From contig JAIBEY010000060.1 in assembly GCA_019459525.1 (NCBI GenBank), positions 62,001 to 126,000 on the forward strand: a stretch of DNA of 64,000 bases, written 5' to 3'. Numbering within the stretch: position 1 is the first letter of the stretch; the number at the start of each line of letters is the position of its first letter. Shown in pieces: positions 45,372-53,053 of the stretch. Source of the DNA: Prolixibacteraceae bacterium. Lineage in GTDB: Bacteria; Bacteroidota; Bacteroidia; Bacteroidales; Prolixibacteraceae. The notes beneath the pieces were generated by a model. It had not been told where the DNA came from, did not search any database, and saw only the letters and a program-made list of their open reading frames with translations. The position numbers were made by a program, and so were the translations under genes.

Positions 45372-46475
45372 CTATTTTTTTTTTAAGGTAAGCTGCGCTA
45401 TTTTAATCACAGCCAATTCAACCAGCAACCTTTTGTTTTGGCTGGCTTTGTACTGTAAATCGCATTCGTTGGCTATCTGCAATGCACCGATCAGGAAATC
45501 GCTTTCGCAGCGGGCTGCCTGAATTTTGTATTTTTCTTTGATCTCGCCGCCAACCTCCAGCAATTGAATAGTAACCGGATCTTTGCAAACCATCACATCG
45601 CGAAAATGCGAACTCAGCCCGGTAATAAAATGGTGACCATCAAAACCATGATCCAAAATTTCGTTGAAAAGCAACAAGCTACCTGAAATATCGTTTTTCA
45701 GGAACAAATCGACACAACGAAAATAATAATCGTAATCGAGTACATTCAGGTTCGAAATAACATCTTTATAAGTAATGTTCCTTCCCGAAAAACTGACAAT
45801 CTGGTCGAAAATCGACAAAGCATCGCGCATGGCGCCGTCAGCCTTTTGTGCAATTACATTCAGCGCTTCATTTTCTACCACAACACTTTCGCTCGTTGCA
45901 ACATGCAGCAAATGGCTGGATATATCACTGATTTTGATCCGGTTGAAATCAAAAATCTGGCAACGCGACAGAATAGTCGGGATAATTTTATGCTTTTCGG
46001 TAGTCGCCAAAATAAAAATAGCATGGCGGGGAGGTTCTTCCAATGTTTTCAGGAAGGCATTAAATGCAGCCTGAGATAACATGTGAACCTCATCGATGAT
46101 ATAAATGCTGTAATGCCCAATCTGCGGCGGAATACGAACCTGATCTGTCAGGTTACGAATATCGTCAACCGAGTTGTTCGAGGCTGCATCCAACTCATGG
46201 ATGTTGTAAGAACGACTTCCGTTGAATGCCTTGCACGATTCACACTCGTTACAGGGTTCAATTTCAGCGGTCAGGTTCTGGCAATTGATGGTCTTCGCAA
46301 AAATACGGGCACAGGTCGTTTTGCCCACTCCGCGGGGACCGCAGAACAAATACGCATGGGCAAGCTGGCTATTTTTAATCGCATTTTTTAGTGTCGAAGT
46401 AATCGATGCCTGCCCCACAACGGTCTGAAACGTATCGGGTCTGTATTTTCGTGCCGAAACAATAAAATTCTCCAT
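45372..46475 (-). CDS. dnaX: DNA polymerase III subunit gamma (zero-frame product of dnaX)
   Basis: Clamp-loader ATPase of the replisome. 367 aa from ATG at 46475 (MENFIVSARKYRPDTFQ); the longer frame crosses the promoter. Walker A GPRGVGKTTCARIF, four zinc-binding cysteines (CNECESC region), Walker B IYIIDEVHMLS, sensor 1 ILATTEKHKI. It ends LTLKKK-TAG directly after ten A's. The family normally continues for about 200 residues more; these are found in the -1 frame, as in E. coli and Thermus dnaX, where slippage makes gamma and tau. Confidence 0.92.
   Translation of the reverse strand: MENFIVSARKYRPDTFQTVVGQASITSTLKNAIKNSQLAHAYLFCGPRGVGKTTCARIFAKTINCQNLTAEIEPCNECESCKAFNGSRSYNIHELDAASNNSVDDIRNLTDQVRIPPQIGHYSIYIIDEVHMLSQAAFNAFLKTLEEPPRHAIFILATTEKHKIIPTILSRCQIFDFNRIKISDISSHLLHVATSESVVVENEALNVIAQKADGAMRDALSIFDQIVSFSGRNITYKDVISNLNVLDYDYYFRCVDLFLKNDISGSLLLFNEILDHGFDGHHFITGLSSHFRDVMVCKDPVTIQLLEVGGEIKEKYKIQAARCESDFLIGALQIANECDLQYKASQNKRLLVELAVIKIAQLTLKKK
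45375..45384 (-). other. A10 slippery run in dnaX (predicted -1 frameshift or transcript slippage)
   Basis: Coding strand TTA followed by nine A's and TAG: a run of ten A's immediately before the zero-frame stop. Moving back one base, or adding one A to the transcript, joins the tau frame. A weak 6-bp stem (GGAAGA / TCTTCC, 45341-45346 with 45356-45361) begins 13 nt downstream. A one-base homopolymer sequencing error is the main alternative. Confidence 0.65.
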
Positions 46476-46497
46476 AAAACGTGCTGAATTGAACGAC

Positions 46498-46527
46498 CAA
46501 ATATACAAATTCTGGCCTAACCACAAA
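46498..46527 (-). promoter_or_regulatory. dnaX promoter
   Basis: Minus strand: TTTG (46524-46527), 18-nt spacer, TATATTTG (46498-46505). Both elements of the Bacteroidetes housekeeping promoter are exact; the ATG at 46475 is 22 nt downstream. Confidence 0.62.
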
Positions 46528-46609
46528 TTGAAACTTATTAACAGAACCAGGATAAAACTTTTGTCATCCTGAATTGTTTCATTTTCAGTTCATACAAAAA
46601 CAGAAACGC

Positions 46610-47146
46610 ATGAAAAAATTCACAATCATTTTTAGCCTCATTTTAATTTCATCCATCGCTTTTAGTCAGAAATCGTTTTATGATTTTAAAGTAAAAGATA
46701 TTGAAGGGGGTGACTTTAACCTTTCGAGCCTGAAAGGGAAAAAGGTACTGGTTGTTAATACCGCATCCAAATGTGGGTTGACACCGCAATACAAACAATT
46801 GCAGGCCCTATTTGAAACGTATGGTGGCGACAAGTTTACCATTATTGGTTTTCCGGCCAACAATTTTATGAAACAGGAGCCCGGAACCGATACCGAAATT
46901 GCCGAGTTCTGTGAGAAAAATTACGGAGTTACTTTCCAGATGATGTCGAAGATTTCGGTAAAAGGAGACGACGTTCATCCCCTTTACCAATGGCTGACAC
47001 AAAAAAGCCAGAATGGCGTGTTGGATTCTGAAGTAAAATGGAACTTTCAGAAATACCTGATCGACGAAAACGGGAAACTGGTTGACATGGTTGAACCCAA
47101 AGTAAAACCCGATGATGAGAAAATCGTTAGCTGGATCAAAAAATGA
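46610..47146 (+). CDS. Glutathione peroxidase-family thiol peroxidase, exported
   Basis: Reduces hydroperoxides. 178 aa from ATG at 46610 with signal peptide MKKFTIIFSLILISSIAFSQ. GPx motifs: NTASKCGLTPQY with peroxidatic Cys55, GFPANNF, and EVKWNFQKYLID (Trp/Asn of the catalytic tetrad). Cysteine rather than selenocysteine type; likely thioredoxin-dependent and periplasmic. Confidence 0.93.
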   Translation: MKKFTIIFSLILISSIAFSQKSFYDFKVKDIEGGDFNLSSLKGKKVLVVNTASKCGLTPQYKQLQALFETYGGDKFTIIGFPANNFMKQEPGTDTEIAEFCEKNYGVTFQMMSKISVKGDDVHPLYQWLTQKSQNGVLDSEVKWNFQKYLIDENGKLVDMVEPKVKPDDEKIVSWIKK

Positions 47147-47193
47147 ACTTTTGGGATTTAAGTTATCATAGCAGAGTTTAAGGTTTCTAAAGT

Positions 47194-47223
47194 GCGGCAT
47201 TCGAAAGTTTGCCGCGCTTTTTT
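47194..47223 (+). terminator. Intrinsic terminator of the peroxidase gene
   Basis: GCGGCA / TGCCGC stem with 10-nt loop, then GCTTTTTT. Lies in the convergent gap with the photolyase gene, whose stop sits in the T-run. Confidence 0.75.
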
Positions 47224-48520
47224 ATTTCAGAGCCATTTTGTACGTTTCAATAGCACGATTACGCGCCATAGAGTGATCGACAATGGGCTTTGGATAAGTA
47301 AATGTGTCGAATTCGGGAACCCATTTCCGAATGTATTTCAGTTGCGGGTCGAACTTTTTGGTCTGCAAATCGGGACTAAAAATACGAAAATATGGTGCAG
47401 CATCGCAGCCCGAACCACTCGCCCACTGCCAGCCGCCATTGTTGGAGGCCAACTCATAATCGAGCAACCTGGATGCAAAATAGGCTTCGCCCCAGCGCCA
47501 GTCGATGAGCAGATGCTTAGTTAAGAAACTGGCAACCACCATACGAACGCGGTTGTGCATATAACCGGTTTCGTTCAGTTCGCGCATTCCGGCATCAACC
47601 AGCGGATAGCCGGTTTGCCCGTTGCTCCAGCGTTTAAACTCCGATTCGTTGTTTCGCCAGGGTATAAAATCGTAAGCGGGTTTAAACGATTTTTCAGCAG
47701 CATGTGGAAAATGCCATAAAATATCCATGTAGAAATTCCGCCAAATTAATTCATTCAGAAAAACTTCGGAATGAATCCGTGCAAATTGAGTCAGTTTCCG
47801 GATTGAAACAGTACCAAAACGCAGATGAATTCCCAATCGGCTGGTACCGTCCTCGGCCGGAAAGTCGCGCATCCGGGCGTAATTTTCAACCAATAACTGA
47901 TCGAAAGTTTTATCGGGAAAACTGACATTCTGAACATTATAGCCAATCTCCTTCAATTCAGGAAAATAATCGGAAGACAGGTGTTTGAGATTGGACAGAA
48001 GTTTTTCACTTTCAAAAACGGGAAGCTTCTGATCTGCCAGTTTTTCCTTCCATTTGCGGCTGTAGGGGGTAAAAACCGTGTAGGGCGAGCCATCTGCTTT
48101 CACAACCTCATCCTGATGAAATACAACCTGATCCTTAAAACTATGGAATTCAATCCCTTTTGCCTGAAGCATTTCCGCAACTTTCTTATCGCGCGAGATT
48201 GCTGTAGGTTCATAATCAGTATTTGCAAAAACACCATGAATGGAATACCTGGCCGATAACTGACCAAAAACCACTTCAGGAGAAGAAAAATAAACCTGCA
48301 ACCTGCTGTTGTATTTTCGGAATTCGCGATCTAATTCGACCAGATTTTGATGGATAAACGTGAGCCGCGCATCGTTCGGATTCGGGAACTGTGAAAGGAT
48401 TGCCGGATCGAAAATAAACACCGGCACAACCGGCAACCCGCCATTCAATGCCTGAAACAAACCGTGGTTGTCATCCACGCGCAAATCGCGACGAAACCAG
48501 AATATATTTACGTTTTCCAT
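47222..48520 (-). CDS. phrB: Deoxyribodipyrimidine photolyase (cryptochrome/photolyase family)
   Basis: Light-driven repair of pyrimidine dimers. 432 aa from ATG at 48520 (MENVNIFWFRRDLRVDDNHGLF). N-terminal Rossmann antenna domain (1-130), C-terminal FAD-binding helical domain with RLGIHLRFGTVSIR, LIWRNFYMDILWHFP, GQTGYPLVDAGMRELNETGYMHNRVRMV, LLDYELASNNGGWQWASGSGCD, the last being the classic FAD/DNA-lesion segment. Class I-type CPD photolyase. Confidence 0.95.
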   Translation of the reverse strand: MENVNIFWFRRDLRVDDNHGLFQALNGGLPVVPVFIFDPAILSQFPNPNDARLTFIHQNLVELDREFRKYNSRLQVYFSSPEVVFGQLSARYSIHGVFANTDYEPTAISRDKKVAEMLQAKGIEFHSFKDQVVFHQDEVVKADGSPYTVFTPYSRKWKEKLADQKLPVFESEKLLSNLKHLSSDYFPELKEIGYNVQNVSFPDKTFDQLLVENYARMRDFPAEDGTSRLGIHLRFGTVSIRKLTQFARIHSEVFLNELIWRNFYMDILWHFPHAAEKSFKPAYDFIPWRNNESEFKRWSNGQTGYPLVDAGMRELNETGYMHNRVRMVVASFLTKHLLIDWRWGEAYFASRLLDYELASNNGGWQWASGSGCDAAPYFRIFSPDLQTKKFDPQLKYIRKWVPEFDTFTYPKPIVDHSMARNRAIETYKMALK

Positions 48521-48616
48521 AGAAATATGAATGTTTGTGAAACCTACAACAAACAACTTTTGCTGTACGGCGCATACCCAATTTTCTTTTCAAATTGCTC
48601 GACACTTTCCCCATTT

Positions 48617-49264
48617 TCAGGAAATAGCGGCATAAACTGATGCCTGCATCATCAGTATCGCTTCCTGGATCGCTTTTGAGACCTCTGTTTCAGGAAGTTT
48701 TTTCAGGTTTCGGGCAGCTTCTTTGCGACGGGCCCGATCAGGAAAAATCCGGGATAACAAATTGGTTTTAGCCACCATTACCGATAAAATAATTGATTCG
48801 TCAGACGAACCCGCCAGGCTTAGCAGCGTAATCTCCATATCTTTCCTGATGTTTTCAACCAACTCGCGATCCATCAAATACACCTTTTCGTAAGGAATAA
48901 AAAGTATTCGCTTTTCTTCGGTCCGCAACACATTTTTACGCATCAAACTACGAATGAATAACTTCTGAATTTTTCGTCCCCTGATATTAAAATAAGAAAT
49001 CCAGTTTCTTAATTTTCTGTCCTTTCCCCTTGTTCGAATACGGTTCAGGAAAAACTCATGAATTTCGTCGTTCTGAATCGCTGAATTTTCCAAATGAACC
49101 ACACCTTTTTCAATCGAAATCAACTCTTTTTTCAGCAACTCAACAAACACAGAACCGGTCAAGGTCATGCCTAAAGCAGACGAAGCGCCCAGCAAAATAC
49201 CACCATTCTTGGGGTTCACGGCCAGGCAGAACAACTTCTCGCTCAATTTTAATGACTTATCCAT
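48617..49264 (-). CDS. GPP34 (GOLPH3/Vps74)-family protein
   Basis: 215 aa. N-terminus LSEKLFCLAVNPKNGGILLGASSALGMTLTGSVFVELLKKELISIEKGVVHL matches the GPP34 fold, which binds phosphatidylinositol 4-phosphate in eukaryotic Golgi. The bacterial relatives have no settled role. Helical C-terminus (MEITLLSLAGSSDESIILSVMVAKTNLLSRIF). Divergent from the threonine aldolase gene across 59 bp. Confidence 0.85.
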   Translation of the reverse strand: MDKSLKLSEKLFCLAVNPKNGGILLGASSALGMTLTGSVFVELLKKELISIEKGVVHLENSAIQNDEIHEFFLNRIRTRGKDRKLRNWISYFNIRGRKIQKLFIRSLMRKNVLRTEEKRILFIPYEKVYLMDRELVENIRKDMEITLLSLAGSSDESIILSVMVAKTNLLSRIFPDRARRKEAARNLKKLPETEVSKAIQEAILMMQASVYAAIS

Positions 49265-49323
49265 TTTGTTTGATTTGATTTTTTTGAGTTCATTTACACC
49301 TTAGTAAAATTACAATAATTCAG

Positions 49324-50346
49324 ATGAAACGAGGTTTTGCAAGCGATAATAATTCAGGCATTCATCCTGAAATTTTAAGTGCCATTTCAATGGCCAACGA
49401 AGGACATGCCGTTGGCTACGGCGGCGACGAACTGACTGCAATGGCCATCAACCGCTTTAAGCAGGAATTTGGCGAACAGACCGATGTGTATTTTGTGTTT
49501 AACGGAACCGGCGCCAACGTGCTGAGCCTTTCAACGCTAACGCGTTCGTTTCATTCGGTAATTTGCGCCGACACGGCTCACATTCAGGTTGACGAATGCG
49601 GCGCCCCCGAAAAATTCACCGGGTCGAAATTGCTTCCGGTTGCCAGCCTGAAAGGCAAAATATCGCCGGAAGGAATCGCTAACTATTTGCACGGATTCGA
49701 TTTTGAGCATCACTCGCAACCCGGCATCATTTCCATTTCGCAAGTTACCGAACTTGGAACCGTTTACTCGGTTGAAGAAATCAAGGCAATTACATCGCTG
49801 GCGCACCAATATGGGCTATTTGTGCACATGGACGGCGCACGTATTGCCAATGCCGCAGTGGCACTCAACCTTCCGTTCCACACATTTACGGTTGATGCAG
49901 GCATTGATGTACTCTCGTTTGGTGGCACAAAAAATGGGATGATGATGGGCGAAGCCGTTTTGTTTTTTAATCCTGAATTATCGAAACACACCAAATATAT
50001 CCGCAAACAAAGCATGCAGTTGTATTCGAAAATGCGCTTTGTAAGTGCTCAGTTTCTGGCCTATTTTAACGGTGAGCTTTGGAAAAAGAATGCCACACAT
50101 GCCAATAAAATGGCCAAACTGCTCGAAAAACAAGTTCGCGAAATACCTGCTATCCAGCTTACTCAGGAGGTGGAAGCCAACGGCGTTTTTGCCATTGTTC
50201 CCCGCGAAATAATTCCGCAACTTCAGGAGAAATATTTCTTTTACATGTGGGATGAACACCGTTCCGAAGTTCGATGGATGACTTCGTTCGATACCGAAGA
50301 AGAAGATATTGCCAACTTTACAGCCTTGATAAAATCATTGGTTTAA
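49324..50346 (+). CDS. ltaE: Low-specificity L-threonine aldolase
   Basis: PLP enzyme splitting L-threonine/allo-threonine to glycine and acetaldehyde. 340 aa, fold-type I. Start FASDNNSGIHPEILSAI, active-site His region, FVHMDGARIANA (PLP-Asp), SFGGTKNGMMMGEAVLFF with PLP-binding Lys203. The stop overlaps the next start (TAATG), so it is coupled to the rhomboid gene. Confidence 0.94.
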   Translation: MKRGFASDNNSGIHPEILSAISMANEGHAVGYGGDELTAMAINRFKQEFGEQTDVYFVFNGTGANVLSLSTLTRSFHSVICADTAHIQVDECGAPEKFTGSKLLPVASLKGKISPEGIANYLHGFDFEHHSQPGIISISQVTELGTVYSVEEIKAITSLAHQYGLFVHMDGARIANAAVALNLPFHTFTVDAGIDVLSFGGTKNGMMMGEAVLFFNPELSKHTKYIRKQSMQLYSKMRFVSAQFLAYFNGELWKKNATHANKMAKLLEKQVREIPAIQLTQEVEANGVFAIVPREIIPQLQEKYFFYMWDEHRSEVRWMTSFDTEEEDIANFTALIKSLV

Positions 50347-51077
50347 TGCCGTTATTCAATTATTACCCCAGAAACAACGATCTTGTTGACAAGGATTTAG
50401 ACAAGAAAATATTCAAGTATAGCTTGCTGATTCCGCTGACAGTTGTAATTGTTTTCTGGTTGGTGAAACTGGTCGAAAATTTATATCAACTCGATTTTTC
50501 AACTTTCGGAATTTTGCCACTTCACCTGAAAGGATTGCCTGGCATATTCCTGTCGCCATTTATTCATGCCAGTTACAGCCATTTGCTCTCCAATTCCGTT
50601 CCTTTTTTAATCCTGACATTTACCTTATTGTATTTTTACCGGAACCTGGCTTACCTCATTTTCTTCCTGATTTACATTTTATCCGGAATTTGTGTGTGGC
50701 TTGGCGGACGCGAATCGTGGCACATTGGAGCAAGCGGCATTGTATATGGGCTGGCTTCGTTCCTGTTTTTCAGCGGTGTTTTTCGCAAAGATGCCAACCT
50801 GCTCACCATCAGCATTATTGTGGTTTTTCTTTACGGAAGTATGTTTTGGGGAATTTTCCCGATTAAGCCCGAAATCTCATGGGAAAGCCATTTGTGGGGG
50901 GCGGCCAGCGGACTCATGCTCGCTTTTTATTACCGCCACCAGGGACCGGTTCGTCCGGTAGCCAGTTGGGAAAACGAACCGGAAGAAGAAGATTCTGATT
51001 CTGACGAAGAAGAATTTAACGAAGAAATAACCCCGGAATGTGATCCGGAAAAACTGAAGAATACCCCTGACAATTAG
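50346..51077 (+). CDS. Rhomboid-family intramembrane serine protease
   Basis: 243 aa from ATG at 50346. Six helices; catalytic Ser130 in GASGIVYG (GxSG) and His182 in SHLWGAASG; HASYSHLLSNSVPFLIL carries the rhomboid HxxxN loop. C-terminal tail about 205-243 is strongly acidic (EEEDSDSDEEEFNEE), cytoplasmic, and unusual for the family. Starts inside the stop codon of the aldolase gene. Confidence 0.92.
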   Translation: MPLFNYYPRNNDLVDKDLDKKIFKYSLLIPLTVVIVFWLVKLVENLYQLDFSTFGILPLHLKGLPGIFLSPFIHASYSHLLSNSVPFLILTFTLLYFYRNLAYLIFFLIYILSGICVWLGGRESWHIGASGIVYGLASFLFFSGVFRKDANLLTISIIVVFLYGSMFWGIFPIKPEISWESHLWGAASGLMLAFYYRHQGPVRPVASWENEPEEEDSDSDEEEFNEEITPECDPEKLKNTPDN

Positions 51078-51204
51078 GATATAAACAGCAACCCAAATAA
51101 CAAACACGACCGTTTATAAATGAATAATTTGAAGATTTCCGAATGATAAACCAACAGGAAACCAATAAATTATTTGCCCGAATAACGGATATGAGAAAAA
51201 ATCC

Positions 51205-51212
51205 TAACTTTG
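51205..51212 (+). promoter_or_regulatory. -7 box (TAACTTTG) of the nusB operon
   Basis: Perfect TAnnTTTG, 30 nt before nusB. The nearest TTTG upstream (51173-51176) is 28 nt away, too far for a standard -33. Confidence 0.5.
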
Positions 51213-51242
51213 CCCTCCCATATTTAAACAGGTTCTAAGACA

Positions 51243-52199
51243 ATGATTAGCAGAAGAATAATCCGGATCAAGGTATTGCAAATATTGTACGCGTTCTTTA
51301 CTTCACCTGAAACATCGATCAACAACACTGAGAAAGAACTCTTTTTCAGTTTGCAGAAAACATACGATTTGTACCATTACCTCATGGCTTTGGTTCTTGA
51401 GATCGAAAAGTTTGCTCAGGATCGAATTGATCTGGGTCTTAAAAAACACCGCCCTACGAGCGCCGAGCTTGCGCCAAACACCCGCTTTGTTAAAAATCAG
51501 CTCATTTACCAGTTAAAAACCAACATTTCGCTTGCCAAATACCTCGAGACTTCCAAGCTAAGTTGGAACGACCAGGAAGACCTTATTCGTAAACTTTACC
51601 TGTCGCTTATCGATCAGGATTTTTACAAAGAATATATGGCGGCTGACCAAAGTTCCTATGCCGACGACCGTAAGCTGGTTGAAGACATCTTTAAATACCT
51701 GATTCTGGATAACGACGACATCGAATCGTTGCTCGAAGAACAAAGTATTTACTGGAACGATGACCTCGACTTTGTGGTAAGTATGATCCTGAAAACCTTC
51801 AAGAAATTTAAAGAATTCAGCGACGAACGCCAGGCTTTGTTACCTATGTACAAAGACGACGAAGACCGCCAGTTTGCCAAAGATTTATACCGGAAAGTGG
51901 TATTGAACCACAGTGATAATGTGGTATTGATTAAACAGCACACCGTGAATTGGGACATCGAGCGCATTGCGTTTATCGACAACCTGATCCTGGAACTCGC
52001 ATTGAGCGAATTCCTTTATTTTCCTTCAATTCCGACGAAAGTAACCATGAACGAATACATCGAACTTTCGAAATACTACAGCACCGAAAAAAGCCGGAAC
52101 TTCATTAACGGAATTTTGGATAAAGCCCTGAAAGACCTGAAAAAAGCAGATAAAATCCTGAAGGCTGGCCGTGGATTAATTGGCGAAGAGGAAGAATGA
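51243..52199 (+). CDS. nusB: Transcription antitermination factor NusB
   Basis: 318 aa, the long Bacteroidetes form (E. coli NusB is 139). N-terminus MISRRIIRIKVLQILYAFFTSPE fits the NusB helical start; the conserved NusB core is at the C-terminus (VNWDIERIAFIDNLILELALSEFLYFPSIPTKVTMNEYIELSKYYSTEKSRNFINGILDK), with a central insertion of about 170 residues. Overlaps the next gene by 4 bp. Confidence 0.94.
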   Translation: MISRRIIRIKVLQILYAFFTSPETSINNTEKELFFSLQKTYDLYHYLMALVLEIEKFAQDRIDLGLKKHRPTSAELAPNTRFVKNQLIYQLKTNISLAKYLETSKLSWNDQEDLIRKLYLSLIDQDFYKEYMAADQSSYADDRKLVEDIFKYLILDNDDIESLLEEQSIYWNDDLDFVVSMILKTFKKFKEFSDERQALLPMYKDDEDRQFAKDLYRKVVLNHSDNVVLIKQHTVNWDIERIAFIDNLILELALSEFLYFPSIPTKVTMNEYIELSKYYSTEKSRNFINGILDKALKDLKKADKILKAGRGLIGEEEE

Positions 52200-52663
52200 A
52201 AACGAGTTTCAGGTTTCAAGTTTCAAGTTTCAAGTTAAAACTTGTTGCATTGATATTCGGGTTGATGCTTGTTTCATGCCATTCAGGAACAAAAAAAACA
52301 GAGCCTGCCACGAATTCTGACGAATCGGGAGTTGCCAAATTTGTCTTTTCCGAAGAAATCCATAATTTTGGTTCGCTTAAAGCCGGAGAGTTGGTATCTT
52401 TCACCTTTGTTTTCAAAAACGAAGGAACGAAAACACTGACGATTACCGAAGTTGATTCAGGCTGTGGCTGTACCGAAGTGATCATTCCCGACAAAACAAT
52501 CGATCCGGGACAAGAGGGACAAATTCAGGTGATTTACAATTCGGCCGGGGAGGTTGGGCGCCAATTAAAAACAATTACGCTCACATCGAATGCCGAAACA
52601 CCTAAAAAACAGTTGATGATCAGGGCAAATGTAACCAATGAAATTATTGAAATTAACAGTTAA
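52196..52663 (+). CDS. DUF1573 lipoprotein
   Basis: 155 aa. Lipoprotein signal with LMLVSC box, then one DUF1573 Ig-like domain about 48-140 (HNFGSLKAGELVSFTFVFKNEGTKTL, VDSGCGCTEVIIP, IQVIYNSAGEVGRQ). Function unknown; the same neighbour set (nusB, yajC) is common in the phylum. The N-terminal codons FRFQVSSFK are written by four tandem copies of a 7-nt repeat (52206-52233). Confidence 0.9.
   Translation: MKTSFRFQVSSFKLKLVALIFGLMLVSCHSGTKKTEPATNSDESGVAKFVFSEEIHNFGSLKAGELVSFTFVFKNEGTKTLTITEVDSGCGCTEVIIPDKTIDPGQEGQIQVIYNSAGEVGRQLKTITLTSNAETPKKQLMIRANVTNEIIEINS
52206..52233 (+). repeat. Heptanucleotide tandem repeat GTTTCAA inside a start region
   Basis: Four units (first GTTTCAG, then three GTTTCAA), 10 nt after the DUF1573 ATG. 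Seven is not a multiple of three, so unit gain or loss would shift the frame. It is followed by a CAAGT-TAAA-ACTTG hairpin (52231-52244). Confidence 0.7.
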
Positions 52664-52681
52664 ACTTAATACACTTTCAAG

Positions 52682-52999
52682 ATGAATTATTTATTAATGG
52701 GTGCACCGGCAAATGGCGCTGAGCCAAATCCAATCATGACATTCCTTCCGATGGTTTTGATTATTGTAGTATTCTACTTTTTCATGATCAGACCACAAAT
52801 GAAAAGGCAGAAAGAACTGGCAAACTTCCGCAACAGCCTCGAAAAAGGCGATAAAGTAGTAACTACTGGCGGTATCTACGGAAAAATTCTGGAACTGAAA
52901 GACAACACTGTCCTGCTCCAGGTTGACGACAATGTAAAAATCAGGGTTGACAAAGCCGCTATCGTAAAAGACATGTCTGATGTTCAGGCTCAAAAATAA
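52682..52999 (+). CDS. yajC: Sec translocon accessory subunit YajC
   Basis: 105 aa, one transmembrane helix about 22-40 (FLPMVLIIVVFYFFMIRPQMKRQK), then the small cytoplasmic domain (GDKVVTTGGIYGKILELKDNTVLLQVDDNVKIRVDKAAIV). Partner of SecD/F. Lies 18 bp after the DUF1573 gene. Confidence 0.95.
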   Translation: MNYLLMGAPANGAEPNPIMTFLPMVLIIVVFYFFMIRPQMKRQKELANFRNSLEKGDKVVTTGGIYGKILELKDNTVLLQVDDNVKIRVDKAAIVKDMSDVQAQK

Positions 53000-53020
53000 T
53001 AAACCCTGCAAACGAAATAG

Positions 53021-53053
53021 AAAAGGGCCGGCAACATGTCGGCCCTTTTTTTT
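53021..53053 (+). terminator. Intrinsic terminator after yajC, overlapping the ybbR start
   Basis: Perfect 10-bp stem AAAAGGGCCG / CGGCCCTTTT, 9-nt loop, T8. The ATG at 53036 lies in its loop and a -7 box (TATCTTTG, 53053-53060) starts at the last T. Confidence 0.85.

Noticed and set aside
44731-46475. dnaX as a pseudogene
   Set aside because: Both halves are intact and well formed, the break is exactly at an A10 run, and dnaX is essential; slippage or a homopolymer read error fits better.
50274-50345. Upstream in-frame start for the rhomboid gene
   Set aside because: It would overlap 72 bases of the threonine aldolase gene and add a basic non-conserved peptide; the TAATG overlap at 50344-50348 is the natural coupled start.
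51173-51212. TTTG at 51173-51176 as the -33 box of nusB
   Set aside because: Spacing of 28 nt to the -7 box is far outside the usual 18-21 nt.
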